Shown here piece after piece: positions 23,839 through 32,569 of a stretch of DNA of 64,000 nucleotides (position 1 is its first letter; each line of letters starts with the position of its first letter). This DNA comes from Beijerinckiaceae bacterium. Its GTDB lineage: Bacteria; Pseudomonadota; Alphaproteobacteria; Rhizobiales; Beijerinckiaceae. The position numbers and the translations under genes were made by a program. The notes below the pieces were generated by a model. The model was not told where the DNA came from. It worked only from the letters and a program-made list of their open reading frames with translations, and ran no database searches. The DNA lies in assembly GCA_947453205.1 (NCBI GenBank), contig CANGFT010000018.1, forward strand, positions 1-64,000. Reading direction: 5' to 3'.

Positions 23839-24336
23839 ATGACCGACCTGTCCCTGACCCTGAGCCCCCTCACCCCTGCCGACATGCCCGCCATCGAGAA
23901 GCTCGATGAGCGCGCCTTCGGCCCCGGCCGCTTCGCCCTCAGCGCCTATCGCTTGCGCGAGGGCGTGAGCCCCGACCCCAACCTCTCCTTCGTCGCCCAT
24001 GTCGGCACGCTGCTGGTCGGCGCCAACCGCATGACGGCCATCGCCTGCGGCGGCGCCCCCGCCCTGCTGCTGGGCCCCCTCACGGTCGACCCGCCCTTCC
24101 GCTCGCGCGGCATCGGCGAGGCCCTGATGGGGAAGTCGCTGGAGGCGGCGCGCGCTGGCGGCCACAGGCTTGTGATCCTCGTCGGCGACGAGCCCTATTA
24201 CAAACGCGTCGGCTTCAAACGCGCCCCAGCGGGCCGCCTGACAATGCCGGGCCCGGTCGATCCCGCCAGACTGCTTTATTGCGAATTGGTGGACGGCGCC
24301 TTCGAGGGAGTGAAGGGCGCGATTGCGCGGGCTTAA
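23839..24336 (+). CDS. GNAT-family N-acetyltransferase
   Basis: A 165-residue acetyltransferase of the YhbS-like group. The acetyl-CoA binding motif A is LLLGPLTVDPPFRSRGIGEALMG, with the R/Q-x-x-G-x-G/A pattern as RSRGIGEA. VGDEPYYKRVGFKRAP follows, typical of motif B. The acceptor is unknown. It follows the extensin-family gene by 138 bases. Its stop codon is immediately adjacent to the stop of the convergent membrane-protein gene, with no gap. Confidence 0.88.
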   Translation: MTDLSLTLSPLTPADMPAIEKLDERAFGPGRFALSAYRLREGVSPDPNLSFVAHVGTLLVGANRMTAIACGGAPALLLGPLTVDPPFRSRGIGEALMGKSLEAARAGGHRLVILVGDEPYYKRVGFKRAPAGRLTMPGPVDPARLLYCELVDGAFEGVKGAIARA

Positions 24337-26424
24337 TCACCCCCGCCCGCGCCGCGCCTCCCAGATCCAGCCCATGAGCACGCTGGCGAGCAGCACGATC
24401 AGCCCCGCGAAGCCGACCGCGAGCGGCGCCACGCCGACGCCGGTCACGACGCTTGAGCCCGTGCGCTTCACGCCCACATAGTCCGCCCCGCCATAGAGCG
24501 GGCTTTCGCGAAGCGCCACGAAACGCGGCAGGCTTATGGCGTCGCCGGACCCTGCGCCGATGCGGCGCACCGTGCCGCCGGTCGCCTGCGAGAGGGGCTT
24601 CAGTCGGTCGGTGGTCGAGACCACATCCTGAAACTCGCGCGGATTTTCCGGGCCGACGTTCACCAGCGTCGAAAGCTCGCCGTCGCTGAGCTTGTAGAGG
24701 CCGAACTCCTCGACCGTCACCTGCGCCCGGGACAGGCCGGGCTCGGCGCTCGCCAGCGTCGCCATCTGCGTCTTGCCGGTGGGCGAGGTGATGATGACAG
24801 GCGCCGTCTGCGGCTTCAGGGTCTGGCGTTCGATGGAGAGTTCCTGGCCGCGCGCGCTGGCGCGCAGGGCCTCCTCCTCAAGCTCGGGCTCCTTCATCAG
24901 CCAGTGCGCGAGGCGGCGCATGAGGTCAAGATGCGGCCCGCCGCCCTGATAGCCGCGCGCCCAGAGCCAGATCTGGTCGGAGAGCAAAAGGCCCACGCGC
25001 CCCTTCTCCTCGCGCGAGAGCAGCAGCAAGGGCATCTTGTCGGCGCCCGACATGACGGGGACGCCGCGCAGCTTTTCAGTCGAGACCTGACGGAACCATT
25101 CGCCCCAGGCTGGCGGGCTCTGCTGGGAGCCCGGCAGGCCGCGCGTGACCGGATGTTTGGCGCCGTCCTCGCTGATCTCGGGCAGGAAGGGACGCTCCAC
25201 CAGCGAGCCCTGCGGGCGCGCGGGCGCGATCTTGCCGAGCGGCGAATAAAAGAGCCCGTTGCGCCCGGCGTAGTCAGGCCCCGTGGCCATCAGCAGGGCG
25301 CCGCCTTCGCGCACATAGCGCACGATGTTTTCGAAATAGACCGACGGCAGAATGGTCTGGTTCGAATAGCGGTCGAAGATGATGAGATCGAATTCCCTGA
25401 TCTTGCGGCCGAAGAGATCAGCCGTCGGGAATGCGATCAGCGACAGTTCGTTGATGGGCGTGCCATCCTGCTTTTCCGGCGGGCGCAGAATGGTGAAATG
25501 CACCAGCTCCACATTGGCGTCGGCCTTCAGCAGATTGCGCCATGTGCGCTCGCCCGCATGGGGCTCGCCAGAGACCAGCAGCACCTTCAACTTGTCGCGC
25601 ACGCCTTCGATGGTGACGACGGCCTTGTTGTTGAGCGTGGTCAGCTCATCAGGCGCCGCCGCGATTTCAAGCTCGACGACATTGGGCCCGCCATGTTCGA
25701 TCAGAACGGGCGCGCGCACGACCTGGCCGGGGACCGCGCGGATATTGGCGATGGCGACGCCATCACGACGCAGCGCGATCGCCACGGGCTCGCCCTTGCT
25801 GGCGGTGTCGAGCACGCGCACCGCGATGGTCTGCTCCTTGCCGACGATGCCGAAGCGCGGGGCTTCGACCAGTTCGATCCGCCGGTCGCGCTCGCCCTCG
25901 CGGCCCGTCACGAAAACATGCAGCGGCGCGTTGAAGCCAAGGGCTGCGGCGGATGCTGGAACGTCATGGACCACGCCATCGGTGATGAGAATGGCGGCGC
26001 CCACGCGCTCGGGCGGCACATCGGCGAGCGCAGCGTTGAGCGACGAGAAAAGCCGCGTGCCGTCATTGCCAGCATCGGTCGCGCCGCCATCGACGAAGCG
26101 GGGCTCGACATCGCCGAGGCCCTGCAGGGCCTTTTCAATCTCGACGCGCGCCTTGTCGGTCTGCGCCTTGCGCTCCCCGATGGTTTGACTCGCGCTGCGG
26201 TCGAGCACGACGGCGACCACGTCCTTCAGGGGATTGCGGTCTTCGCGCACCAGAGAGGGATCGGTGAGGGCGGCGAGGACGAGCGCGAGGCCAAGGGCGC
26301 GCAGGCCCGCGCCGCGACGACGCGCCCAGAAGCCGAGGCCGATGACCACCAGCGCGGCGAGCGCCAGCGCGATCAGCAGGGGGACCGGGATTTGAGGCGC
26401 GATCTGGATGTTGAAGGAGGTCAA
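24337..26424 (-). CDS. large membrane-anchored protein with VWA-like and glutamine-amidotransferase-like regions
   Basis: A 695-residue protein, last gene of the MoxR operon. Two N-terminal membrane helices (LLIALALAALVVIGLGF and a second near residue 45) precede a von Willebrand-A-like region (VAVVLDRSASQTIGERK, AAILITDGVVHDVP). A middle part (about 290-480) resembles the class I glutamine-amidotransferase-like fold seen in this family (LKVLLVSGEPHAGERTWRNLL, DLIIFDRYS, YVREGGALLMATGPDYAG). A C-terminal helix (LAVGFAGLIVLLASVLMG) follows. The catalytic Cys of true amidotransferases is not apparent. It overlaps the upstream gene by 4 bases. It is probably a periplasm-facing part of a MoxR-dependent complex; function is unproven. 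Confidence 0.78.
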   Translation of the reverse strand: MTSFNIQIAPQIPVPLLIALALAALVVIGLGFWARRRGAGLRALGLALVLAALTDPSLVREDRNPLKDVVAVVLDRSASQTIGERKAQTDKARVEIEKALQGLGDVEPRFVDGGATDAGNDGTRLFSSLNAALADVPPERVGAAILITDGVVHDVPASAAALGFNAPLHVFVTGREGERDRRIELVEAPRFGIVGKEQTIAVRVLDTASKGEPVAIALRRDGVAIANIRAVPGQVVRAPVLIEHGGPNVVELEIAAAPDELTTLNNKAVVTIEGVRDKLKVLLVSGEPHAGERTWRNLLKADANVELVHFTILRPPEKQDGTPINELSLIAFPTADLFGRKIREFDLIIFDRYSNQTILPSVYFENIVRYVREGGALLMATGPDYAGRNGLFYSPLGKIAPARPQGSLVERPFLPEISEDGAKHPVTRGLPGSQQSPPAWGEWFRQVSTEKLRGVPVMSGADKMPLLLLSREEKGRVGLLLSDQIWLWARGYQGGGPHLDLMRRLAHWLMKEPELEEEALRASARGQELSIERQTLKPQTAPVIITSPTGKTQMATLASAEPGLSRAQVTVEEFGLYKLSDGELSTLVNVGPENPREFQDVVSTTDRLKPLSQATGGTVRRIGAGSGDAISLPRFVALRESPLYGGADYVGVKRTGSSVVTGVGVAPLAVGFAGLIVLLASVLMGWIWEARRGRG

Positions 26425-29240
26425 TGGGCCAGCCGCTCCAGAAGGTCACGCACATGCACCTGATCGGCCTTGTAGTTGCCGGTGAGCGTGTAGAGGACGA
26501 TGTTGACGCCTGCGCGCAGGGCCATCTCGCGCTGGCGCCCCGTGCCGGGCGTCAGGGGAAACATGGGCTCGCCATTGCGCGACACCGCCCATGCGCCCGC
26601 CAGATCATTCGAGGTGATGAGGATGGGCGAGACATTGTCGCCAGAGCGCACAGGCCGATTGGCGCGCTCGGCCTCCGGCGGCAGGGCCTCGATCCACATC
26701 TGGCCGATGGTCGTGCGTCCGACGAAACTGTCGAGGAGATAAAAGGTCTTGGTGAGCACATGGTCGCGCGGCACGGGCTCAAGCTCGGGCACGTCCACAT
26801 TGGCGAGGAGCCTGCGCAGCCATAATTGCTCGGGAGAGGACTCGCCGCCTGACCGCGCGGTGAGGGCGTCGCGCGTGTCGAAGAGCACGGAGCCGCCCTG
26901 TTTCATATAGTTCGAAACGCGGGTCACGGCCTCGGCGGAAGGCAAGGGCCTGTCGGCGACGATCGGCCAGTAGATCAGCGGATAAAAGGCGAGTTCGTCG
27001 CGGCCGGGGTCGACCGCCATGGGCTCGCCGGGCGTCAGGGTGGTGCGGGCGCCGAGCGCGCGCGAGAGGGCGGAAAGCCCGAGCTGGCTCGCCTCATCGA
27101 CGCGCGCATCGCCGGTCACGACATAGGCGAGCCGCGTCTGCAGGGCGGCGTCGCGGTCGCGCGGGTTCAGGGGCGCGCTTTGGGCCGGACCAGAGGACTG
27201 CGCTTGCGCAGGGCGCGGCGACCATGCGCCAGAACCCGCAACCATCAGGGCGAGCGCGGCGGCGGCGGCGGGCCTGCGCCAGCCACGCCGGAAGGCGCCC
27301 GAAAGCCAGAAGGAGACCAGCGCATCCACGATCAGCAGGGCGAGCGCCAGAGCGACCAGGGCGGGACGCAGATCGAGCGGCTCGGCTTTGCGCAGGGGAT
27401 CCACCATGAGTTTCAAGCCTGAGAAATCGAGGGGCGTGAGCGTCGCCTCGGGCGCCAGAGCGTTCACCGCGACCAGCGCGTCGGAAGGGCCGTAGAAGCC
27501 CGGCGGATGTTCGGCGCTGACGCCGCCCGCATGATTGGCCGGAATGGGCCGGGCCGACAGGGGCGGCGGGCCCAGGACGCCGAAGCCGTCGAGGATGCGC
27601 GTCGGGGCGAGGCTTTCGGCCTTCTGCGGCGCGACGTTGGAAGCGTCGCCCGCCGTCGCGCCAGCCCCGCCTTCGGAGGCGATGGCGATGCTGCGGCGCA
27701 GGAGCTCCACGAAGAGGCCGGAGAGCGGCAGGTTCGACCAGGTCGTGTCCGCCGTCACGTGAACCAGCACGATCATGCCCTTGCCGCGCCGCGCCGCCGT
27801 GATGAGCGGCGTACCGTCGGCCAGCGCCGCCCAGGTCTTGCCCGGCAGGCCCGCCTCGGGCTCCGCCAGAACCTGACGGGTCACGCTGATCTCATCGGAG
27901 ATGCTGAGCCCGTAAAAAGGGCTTTCACGCTCGAAGGGCGCAAGGCGCTTTGGCGTGTCCCAGGAGAGGGAGCCGCCCAGCACGCGCCCGCCACGACGCA
28001 GGCGCACGGGGGTCAGATCATCGCTGGAGGCGGCGAGCCTCGTGCCTGCGAAACGCAGGAGGACCCCGCCGCCCTCGACAAAGCGGGTCAGCCGGTCGCG
28101 CGCAGGCCCGGTGATGACCCCCACATCCGCCAGCGCCAGAACCGACACGCCATCATCCAGCATGGCGAGGATGGGATCGCCCTTGCCCGCGCGCGGCTCG
28201 CGCACATCGGCGAAGGGTGAGAGGGCGCGCACAAGATAATAGGACGGCGAGAGCAGGGGTTGCGACGTGTCCGCGCTCGCGCCCGAGACCACGCCCACGC
28301 GCCGACGCTTCCAGCGCTCGTCCAGCAGGGTGACCGCGCCCGCCGAATGTTCATCCACGATCTCGATGCGCGCGATCTCGTTGCGCAATTCGATGGGCAG
28401 TTCGAACCGCGCCTTGACCTCGCGCCCGGCGCCCAGATCAAAGCGCGCATCGCCGATGGCGACGCCCTTCATGTCGATGGCGCGCAGCAGGCCCTGCGAG
28501 GGACCATCCGCTCTGGCGCGCAGCACCCGCGCTTCAAGCGCGCCTGCGCCATTTTCGGCGCCGGTCAGGGCGAGGGCGGGCTTGTCCTGCGTCAGCGCAT
28601 GAATGGCCTCAGCGCCCGCCGCCTCGCGCAGGCCTTGCGCGAAAGCGCGGCCGGAGCCGTTCTCAAGGCCATCGGACAGCCAGACGATCTCGGCCTCGCG
28701 ATGGGCGGAGAGAAAAGTCTTCAGAGCCGGCAGGGCCGCAAGCCGGTCGGGGATGAAGGGCGCGGGCTTGAGGGCGCGCAGACGCTCAAGCGTCTTTCCG
28801 GCGTCGGCCAGCAAGACCTCGCGGCCACCCTCCGACATCACAAGCAGCCCCGTCGCGCGTCCATCGCGCCCGGCGCCCTGCGCCCGCTCGCTCGCGGCCT
28901 GAATGCGCTGCGCCCATGTGGGCGCCGCGGGCCAGCCATCGTCGAGGATCAGCAGCAGCGGCCCCTTCGCGCCCTCGCCGGGGGGCAGGGGATTCCAGAT
29001 GGGGCCAGCCATGGCCAGAATGACGAAAGCCGCGATGGCGAGGCGCAGCAGCAGGAGCCACCAGGGCGTGCGCGCCGGCGTCTCCTCGCGGGGGGGCAGA
29101 TCGAGAATGAGCCGCAGGGGCGGAAAGGCGACCTGACGCGGGCGCGGCGGGGTGATGCGCAGCAGCAAATAAAGGGCGGGCAGAAGCGCCAGCGCGGTGA
29201 GCACGAGGGGCGCGGCGAAGGCGAGGGGCAGACCCAGCAT
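26421..29240 (-). CDS. BatA-type / DUF4159 membrane protein
   Basis: A 939-residue protein. The N-terminus is the BatA-like aerotolerance-operon domain (PLAFAAPLVLTALALLPALY, then PRQVAFPPLRLILDLPPREE and a second helix with LLRLAIAAFVILAMAGP). The centre holds a VWA-like and a class I glutamine-amidotransferase-like region (RDRLTRFVEGGGVLLRFAG). A helix near 640-660 precedes the C-terminal DUF4159 domain (FYPLIYWPI, YMKQGGSVLFDTRD). Proteins of this layout are encoded next to MoxR and DUF58 genes in many rhizobia. It overlaps the DUF58 gene by 1 base and the following gene by 4. Exact function is unknown. Confidence 0.82.
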   Translation of the reverse strand: MLGLPLAFAAPLVLTALALLPALYLLLRITPPRPRQVAFPPLRLILDLPPREETPARTPWWLLLLRLAIAAFVILAMAGPIWNPLPPGEGAKGPLLLILDDGWPAAPTWAQRIQAASERAQGAGRDGRATGLLVMSEGGREVLLADAGKTLERLRALKPAPFIPDRLAALPALKTFLSAHREAEIVWLSDGLENGSGRAFAQGLREAAGAEAIHALTQDKPALALTGAENGAGALEARVLRARADGPSQGLLRAIDMKGVAIGDARFDLGAGREVKARFELPIELRNEIARIEIVDEHSAGAVTLLDERWKRRRVGVVSGASADTSQPLLSPSYYLVRALSPFADVREPRAGKGDPILAMLDDGVSVLALADVGVITGPARDRLTRFVEGGGVLLRFAGTRLAASSDDLTPVRLRRGGRVLGGSLSWDTPKRLAPFERESPFYGLSISDEISVTRQVLAEPEAGLPGKTWAALADGTPLITAARRGKGMIVLVHVTADTTWSNLPLSGLFVELLRRSIAIASEGGAGATAGDASNVAPQKAESLAPTRILDGFGVLGPPPLSARPIPANHAGGVSAEHPPGFYGPSDALVAVNALAPEATLTPLDFSGLKLMVDPLRKAEPLDLRPALVALALALLIVDALVSFWLSGAFRRGWRRPAAAAALALMVAGSGAWSPRPAQAQSSGPAQSAPLNPRDRDAALQTRLAYVVTGDARVDEASQLGLSALSRALGARTTLTPGEPMAVDPGRDELAFYPLIYWPIVADRPLPSAEAVTRVSNYMKQGGSVLFDTRDALTARSGGESSPEQLWLRRLLANVDVPELEPVPRDHVLTKTFYLLDSFVGRTTIGQMWIEALPPEAERANRPVRSGDNVSPILITSNDLAGAWAVSRNGEPMFPLTPGTGRQREMALRAGVNIVLYTLTGNYKADQVHVRDLLERLAH

Positions 29241-30163
29241 CAGGCGCCCCCCTGCCCGGCTTCAAGCCGCATGCGCAGGGCGAGCAAGGCCTGCGCGGCG
29301 GGCTTGTCGGTGCGGTGGATCGAAAAGCTCCAGCCGCGCGACAGGCAGGCCTCGCGCACGGCCTCGCGATGGGCGGCGAGGCGCGCGACATAGTCGGCGC
29401 GGAAGCTCTGCGCCTCGCCCACGCGCAGCGTCGCGCTGGAGTCGACGTCGAGAAATTCGGTGTGGCCGGAGAAGGGGAAGGTCTCCTCCACGGGGTCTGC
29501 GATCATCACGACATGGCCCAGCGCGCCGCGCGCGGCCATGGCGTGGATGACGCCGCGGATGTCGTCAGGCGGCGACAGAAAGTCGCCGATCAAAACGGCC
29601 TGCGTGCGCGGGGCGAGAGCCTCGGCGGGCGGCAGTTCGGCGGGGTCGTCGCCCCTGCGGCGCTCGTCCTCGATCAGGCTTTGGGCGAAACGCTCGACGA
29701 TGTCGCGGCTCGCCAGCGCCCTTGTCAGGCCGGGCATGCCGACGCGCTCGCCCCCGCGCACGAGGAGGTCGGCGAGGGCGAGGCCCAGCACCAGCGCGCG
29801 GTCGATCTTGGGCTGCATGGCGAGGCCCGACACATAGGCCATGGAAGGGGAGCGATCCATCCAGACCCAGACCGTATGGGCCGCCTCCCATTCGCGCTCG
29901 CGCACATAAATGCGGTCGTCGCGGGCGGAACGGCGCCAGTCGATGCGGGTGGTGGACTCGCCCCAGACGAAGGGGCGGAACTGCCAGAAGGTCTCCCCCA
30001 CGCCAGCGCGCTTGCGCCCGTGCACGCCATGCATCGCCGTCGCCGCGACCTCTTTGGCCGCGACCAGCAGCGCAGGCAGGCGGCGCGCAAGATCCAGCGC
30101 GCCGCGCTGGTGGCGCGTCTCGATCGCACGCTCATCCGCCTCGAGAAGACGTGCGTCAGCCAT
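29240..30163 (-). CDS. DUF58 domain protein
   Basis: A 307-residue protein with the DUF58 signature GESTTRIDWRRSARDDRIYVRE. A VWA-like fold follows (VWVWMDRSPSMAYVS, with a DxSxS metal site), then VLIGDFLSPPDDI. DUF58 proteins always travel with MoxR ATPases and are thought to receive or present substrates to them. ATG 30163 is used; the frame extends upstream over moxR only as a shadow. It lies 4 bases after the moxR stop and its own stop overlaps the next start. Confidence 0.9.
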   Translation of the reverse strand: MADARLLEADERAIETRHQRGALDLARRLPALLVAAKEVAATAMHGVHGRKRAGVGETFWQFRPFVWGESTTRIDWRRSARDDRIYVREREWEAAHTVWVWMDRSPSMAYVSGLAMQPKIDRALVLGLALADLLVRGGERVGMPGLTRALASRDIVERFAQSLIEDERRRGDDPAELPPAEALAPRTQAVLIGDFLSPPDDIRGVIHAMAARGALGHVVMIADPVEETFPFSGHTEFLDVDSSATLRVGEAQSFRADYVARLAAHREAVREACLSRGWSFSIHRTDKPAAQALLALRMRLEAGQGGA

Positions 30164-30167
30164 CGGC

Positions 30168-31178
30168 TCAACCAAGCCGCGCGGCGAGCCGCGCAATGAC
30201 GCCCGAGATGGTTTCACCCTCCGCCCGCGCGGCGAAGGTGAGGGCCATGCGGTGCTTGAGGATGGGCTCGGCCAGAGCCCGCACATCGTCGATGGAGGGC
30301 GCGAGGCGCCCATCCACCAGCGCGCGCGAACGCGTGGCCAGCATGAGGGCCTGCGCCGCGCGCGGACCCGGACCCCAGGAGATATGTTTCGTCAGGGCGG
30401 CCTCGCCCTCGCCGGGGCGCGCCGAGCGCACGAGATCGAGAATCGCCTCCACGACGCTTTCGCCCACGGGCAGGCGGCGCACGAGGCGCTGCACGGTCAT
30501 CAGATCCTCGGCGGTCATGGCGGGACGGGCGACGGCGCCTGCTTCGCCGGTGGTCTCGATGAGGATGCGCCGCTCCGCCGCGCGGTCGGGATAGGTGACG
30601 TCGATCTGCATGAGGAAGCGGTCGAGCTGGGCTTCGGGCAGGGGATAGGTGCCCTCCTGCTCAAGGGGGTTCTGTGTCGCCAGCACATGGAAGGGGCGCG
30701 GCAGATCGTGGCGCTCGCCCGCGACGGTCACATGATATTCCTGCATGGCTTGCAGCAGGGCCGACTGGGTGCGCGGGCTCGCGCGGTTGATCTCGTCGGC
30801 CATGAGCAGCTGCGCGAAGATCGGGCCGCGCACGAAACGGAAGGCGCGGCGCCCGCCCTCGCCCTCCTCCATGATTTCGGAGCCCAGAATGTCGGCGGGC
30901 ATGAGGTCGGGCGTGAACTGGACGCGGCGCGCGTCAAGCCCCAGCGTCACGCCCAGGGTCTCCACCAGCTTGGTCTTGGCGAGGCCGGGCACGCCGACGA
31001 GCAGGCCATGGCCGCCCGCCATGAGCGTGACCAGCGTCTCCTCGACGACCTTCTCCTGACCGAAGATCACCGCGCCGATGGCCTCGCGCGCCGCCTGCAC
31101 ACGCTCCAGCGCGCGCTCGGCCGTACGGGCGACAGCGCTTTCCAGCGATTGGGCGGTCATGTCCTCGGTCGCGCTCAT
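30168..31178 (-). CDS. MoxR-family AAA+ ATPase
   Basis: A 336-residue AAA+ chaperone-like ATPase. Walker A is GVPGLAKTK, Walker B is LLMADEINRASPRTQSALLQAMQE, sensor 1 lies in VLATQNPLEQEGTYPLPEAQLDRF, and the C-terminal lid domain contains GPGPRAAQALMLATRSRAL. MoxR proteins mature or activate partner complexes with VWA-domain proteins. It heads the four-gene operon moxR, DUF58, BatA/DUF4159, VWA membrane protein. ATG 31178 follows GAGGAAA. The divergent DUF1285 gene begins 124 bases away. Confidence 0.95.
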   Translation of the reverse strand: MSATEDMTAQSLESAVARTAERALERVQAAREAIGAVIFGQEKVVEETLVTLMAGGHGLLVGVPGLAKTKLVETLGVTLGLDARRVQFTPDLMPADILGSEIMEEGEGGRRAFRFVRGPIFAQLLMADEINRASPRTQSALLQAMQEYHVTVAGERHDLPRPFHVLATQNPLEQEGTYPLPEAQLDRFLMQIDVTYPDRAAERRILIETTGEAGAVARPAMTAEDLMTVQRLVRRLPVGESVVEAILDLVRSARPGEGEAALTKHISWGPGPRAAQALMLATRSRALVDGRLAPSIDDVRALAEPILKHRMALTFAARAEGETISGVIARLAARLG

Positions 31179-31301
31179 CACATTTCCTCACGGGCTTTGC
31201 AAAATGCCGGACCGCTAGGCGCGGACGGTGAACAGGACTAGTTTAGGCCGTGCGGGCCGGTTGTCGATCCATTCGCGGATCAATTTCCGGAAGGGTCCGC
31301 C

Positions 31302-31922
31302 ATGACGCAATCCCTTTGGCGCGGATTTATGACCGATGACGCGAAAGATCCCCCGGCGCTGAGCACCGGCCTTGATGGGCTGGCGCAGGCCGCGACGCGC
31401 GCCAAAAAGGGCGCCCTGCCCCCGATTCATCAATGGAATCCGCCTGATTGCGGCGATATTGGCCTCAAGATCGCCCGCGACGGGACATGGCTCTATCAAG
31501 GCTCGCCCATCGACCGGCCCGCCATGGTGCGGCTTTTCTCCACCATTCTGCGCAAGGATCCGGACGGCCACGTCCTCGTCACGCCGGTGGAAAAAGTCTC
31601 CGTCGAGGTCGAGGACGCGCCTTTTGTGGCTGTGGAGATGCAGGTCGAGGGCGACTATTTGCGCCTGCGCACCAATGTGGAGGACTGGGTGAGCGTCGAC
31701 GCCGCCCATCCCCTGCGCTTCGAGCCCGGCCCCTCCGGCGGCCTGAAGCCCTATGCGCGCGTGCGCGACGACCTCTGGGCGCTGGTCGCCCGACCGGTCT
31801 TCTATGAGCTTGTCGAACGCGGCGAGGAGCGGCTGATCGAAGGCGAGGCGTTTTTTGGCGTGGCCTCCGGCGGCGCCTTCTTTCCCATGAGCCGCGCCGA
31901 CGCCCTTGAGGGGCTCGCATGA
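31302..31922 (+). CDS. DUF1285 protein
   Basis: A 206-residue protein of the DUF1285 family. Family landmarks are HQWNPPDCGDIGLKIARDGTWLYQGSPI, RLFSTILRKDPDGHVLVTPVEKV, VEDAPFVAVEM and YELVERG (quoted as short positions, with the first spanning the conserved N-terminal strand). The family has a two-barrel fold and unknown role. It is often next to MoxR and CoA-pyrophosphatase genes in alphaproteobacteria, as here. ATG 31302 has GGAAGGG seven bases upstream and is preferred to ATG 31329. It overlaps the next gene by 4 bases. Confidence 0.88.
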   Translation: MTQSLWRGFMTDDAKDPPALSTGLDGLAQAATRAKKGALPPIHQWNPPDCGDIGLKIARDGTWLYQGSPIDRPAMVRLFSTILRKDPDGHVLVTPVEKVSVEVEDAPFVAVEMQVEGDYLRLRTNVEDWVSVDAAHPLRFEPGPSGGLKPYARVRDDLWALVARPVFYELVERGEERLIEGEAFFGVASGGAFFPMSRADALEGLA

Positions 31923-32569
31923 TGGAGCGGCGGCCTTTTTCGGCGGAGGACGTGCGACGGCGCGCGACGGAGCGCCTGCGCCTTGATCTTCCCCACGACG
32001 CCATGCGGGCGCCGGTCAGCGCGGGCGACCATGCGCTCTCCCCCGACGCCTTCCCCGCCGAGGTCAGCAAGCCCGGCAGGCCAGCCGCCGTGCTGGTGCC
32101 CATCGTGGCGCGGGAGGAGGGCGCCACCGTGCTCCTGACGCAGCGGGCCGCGCGGCTGCGCCAGCACTCCGGCCAGATCGCCTTTCCCGGCGGCAAGATC
32201 GACCCGCAGGATGCGACGCCCATGGCCGCCGCCCTGCGCGAGGCCTGGGAGGAGATCGGCCTGCATGAGCGCCATATCGATCCGCTCGGCTATCTCGACA
32301 TCTACGCAACCGGCACGGGCTTTCGCATCTTTCCTGTCGTCGCCATCGTGCGCCCGCCCTTCGAGCTCACGCTCAATGAGGAGGAAGTGGAGGATGTCTT
32401 CGAGGTTCCCGTGCGCTTTCTGATGGATCCCGCCAACCATCAGCTCCATACGCGCGAGGTCGAGAGCGGCGCGCGGCAGTTTCACGCCATGCCCTATGAG
32501 GGACGCTTCATCTGGGGCGCCACCGCAGGCATGCTCAAGAACCTCCATGCGAGGCTCTATTGCGACTGA
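31919..32569 (+). CDS. CoA pyrophosphatase (Nudix, NudL-like)
   Basis: A 216-residue Nudix hydrolase of the coenzyme-A pyrophosphatase group. The CoA-specific motif LLTQRAARLRQHSGQIAFPGG runs directly into the Nudix box (GGKIDPQDAT to REAWEEIGL). One acidic residue of the box is Asp instead of Glu, as is common in this group. It should cleave CoA or oxidised CoA to 4'-phosphopantetheine and ADP. Start ATG 31919 overlaps the DUF1285 stop (ATGA). The third gene, the CCA-adding-type enzyme, overlaps its 3' end, giving a tight three-gene operon. Confidence 0.93.
   Translation: MMERRPFSAEDVRRRATERLRLDLPHDAMRAPVSAGDHALSPDAFPAEVSKPGRPAAVLVPIVAREEGATVLLTQRAARLRQHSGQIAFPGGKIDPQDATPMAAALREAWEEIGLHERHIDPLGYLDIYATGTGFRIFPVVAIVRPPFELTLNEEEVEDVFEVPVRFLMDPANHQLHTREVESGARQFHAMPYEGRFIWGATAGMLKNLHARLYCD

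Noticed and set aside
22609-24165. A 518-codon minus-strand open frame
   Set aside because: Antisense to the extensin-family and GNAT genes, with no start context and Gly/Arg/His-rich shadow composition.
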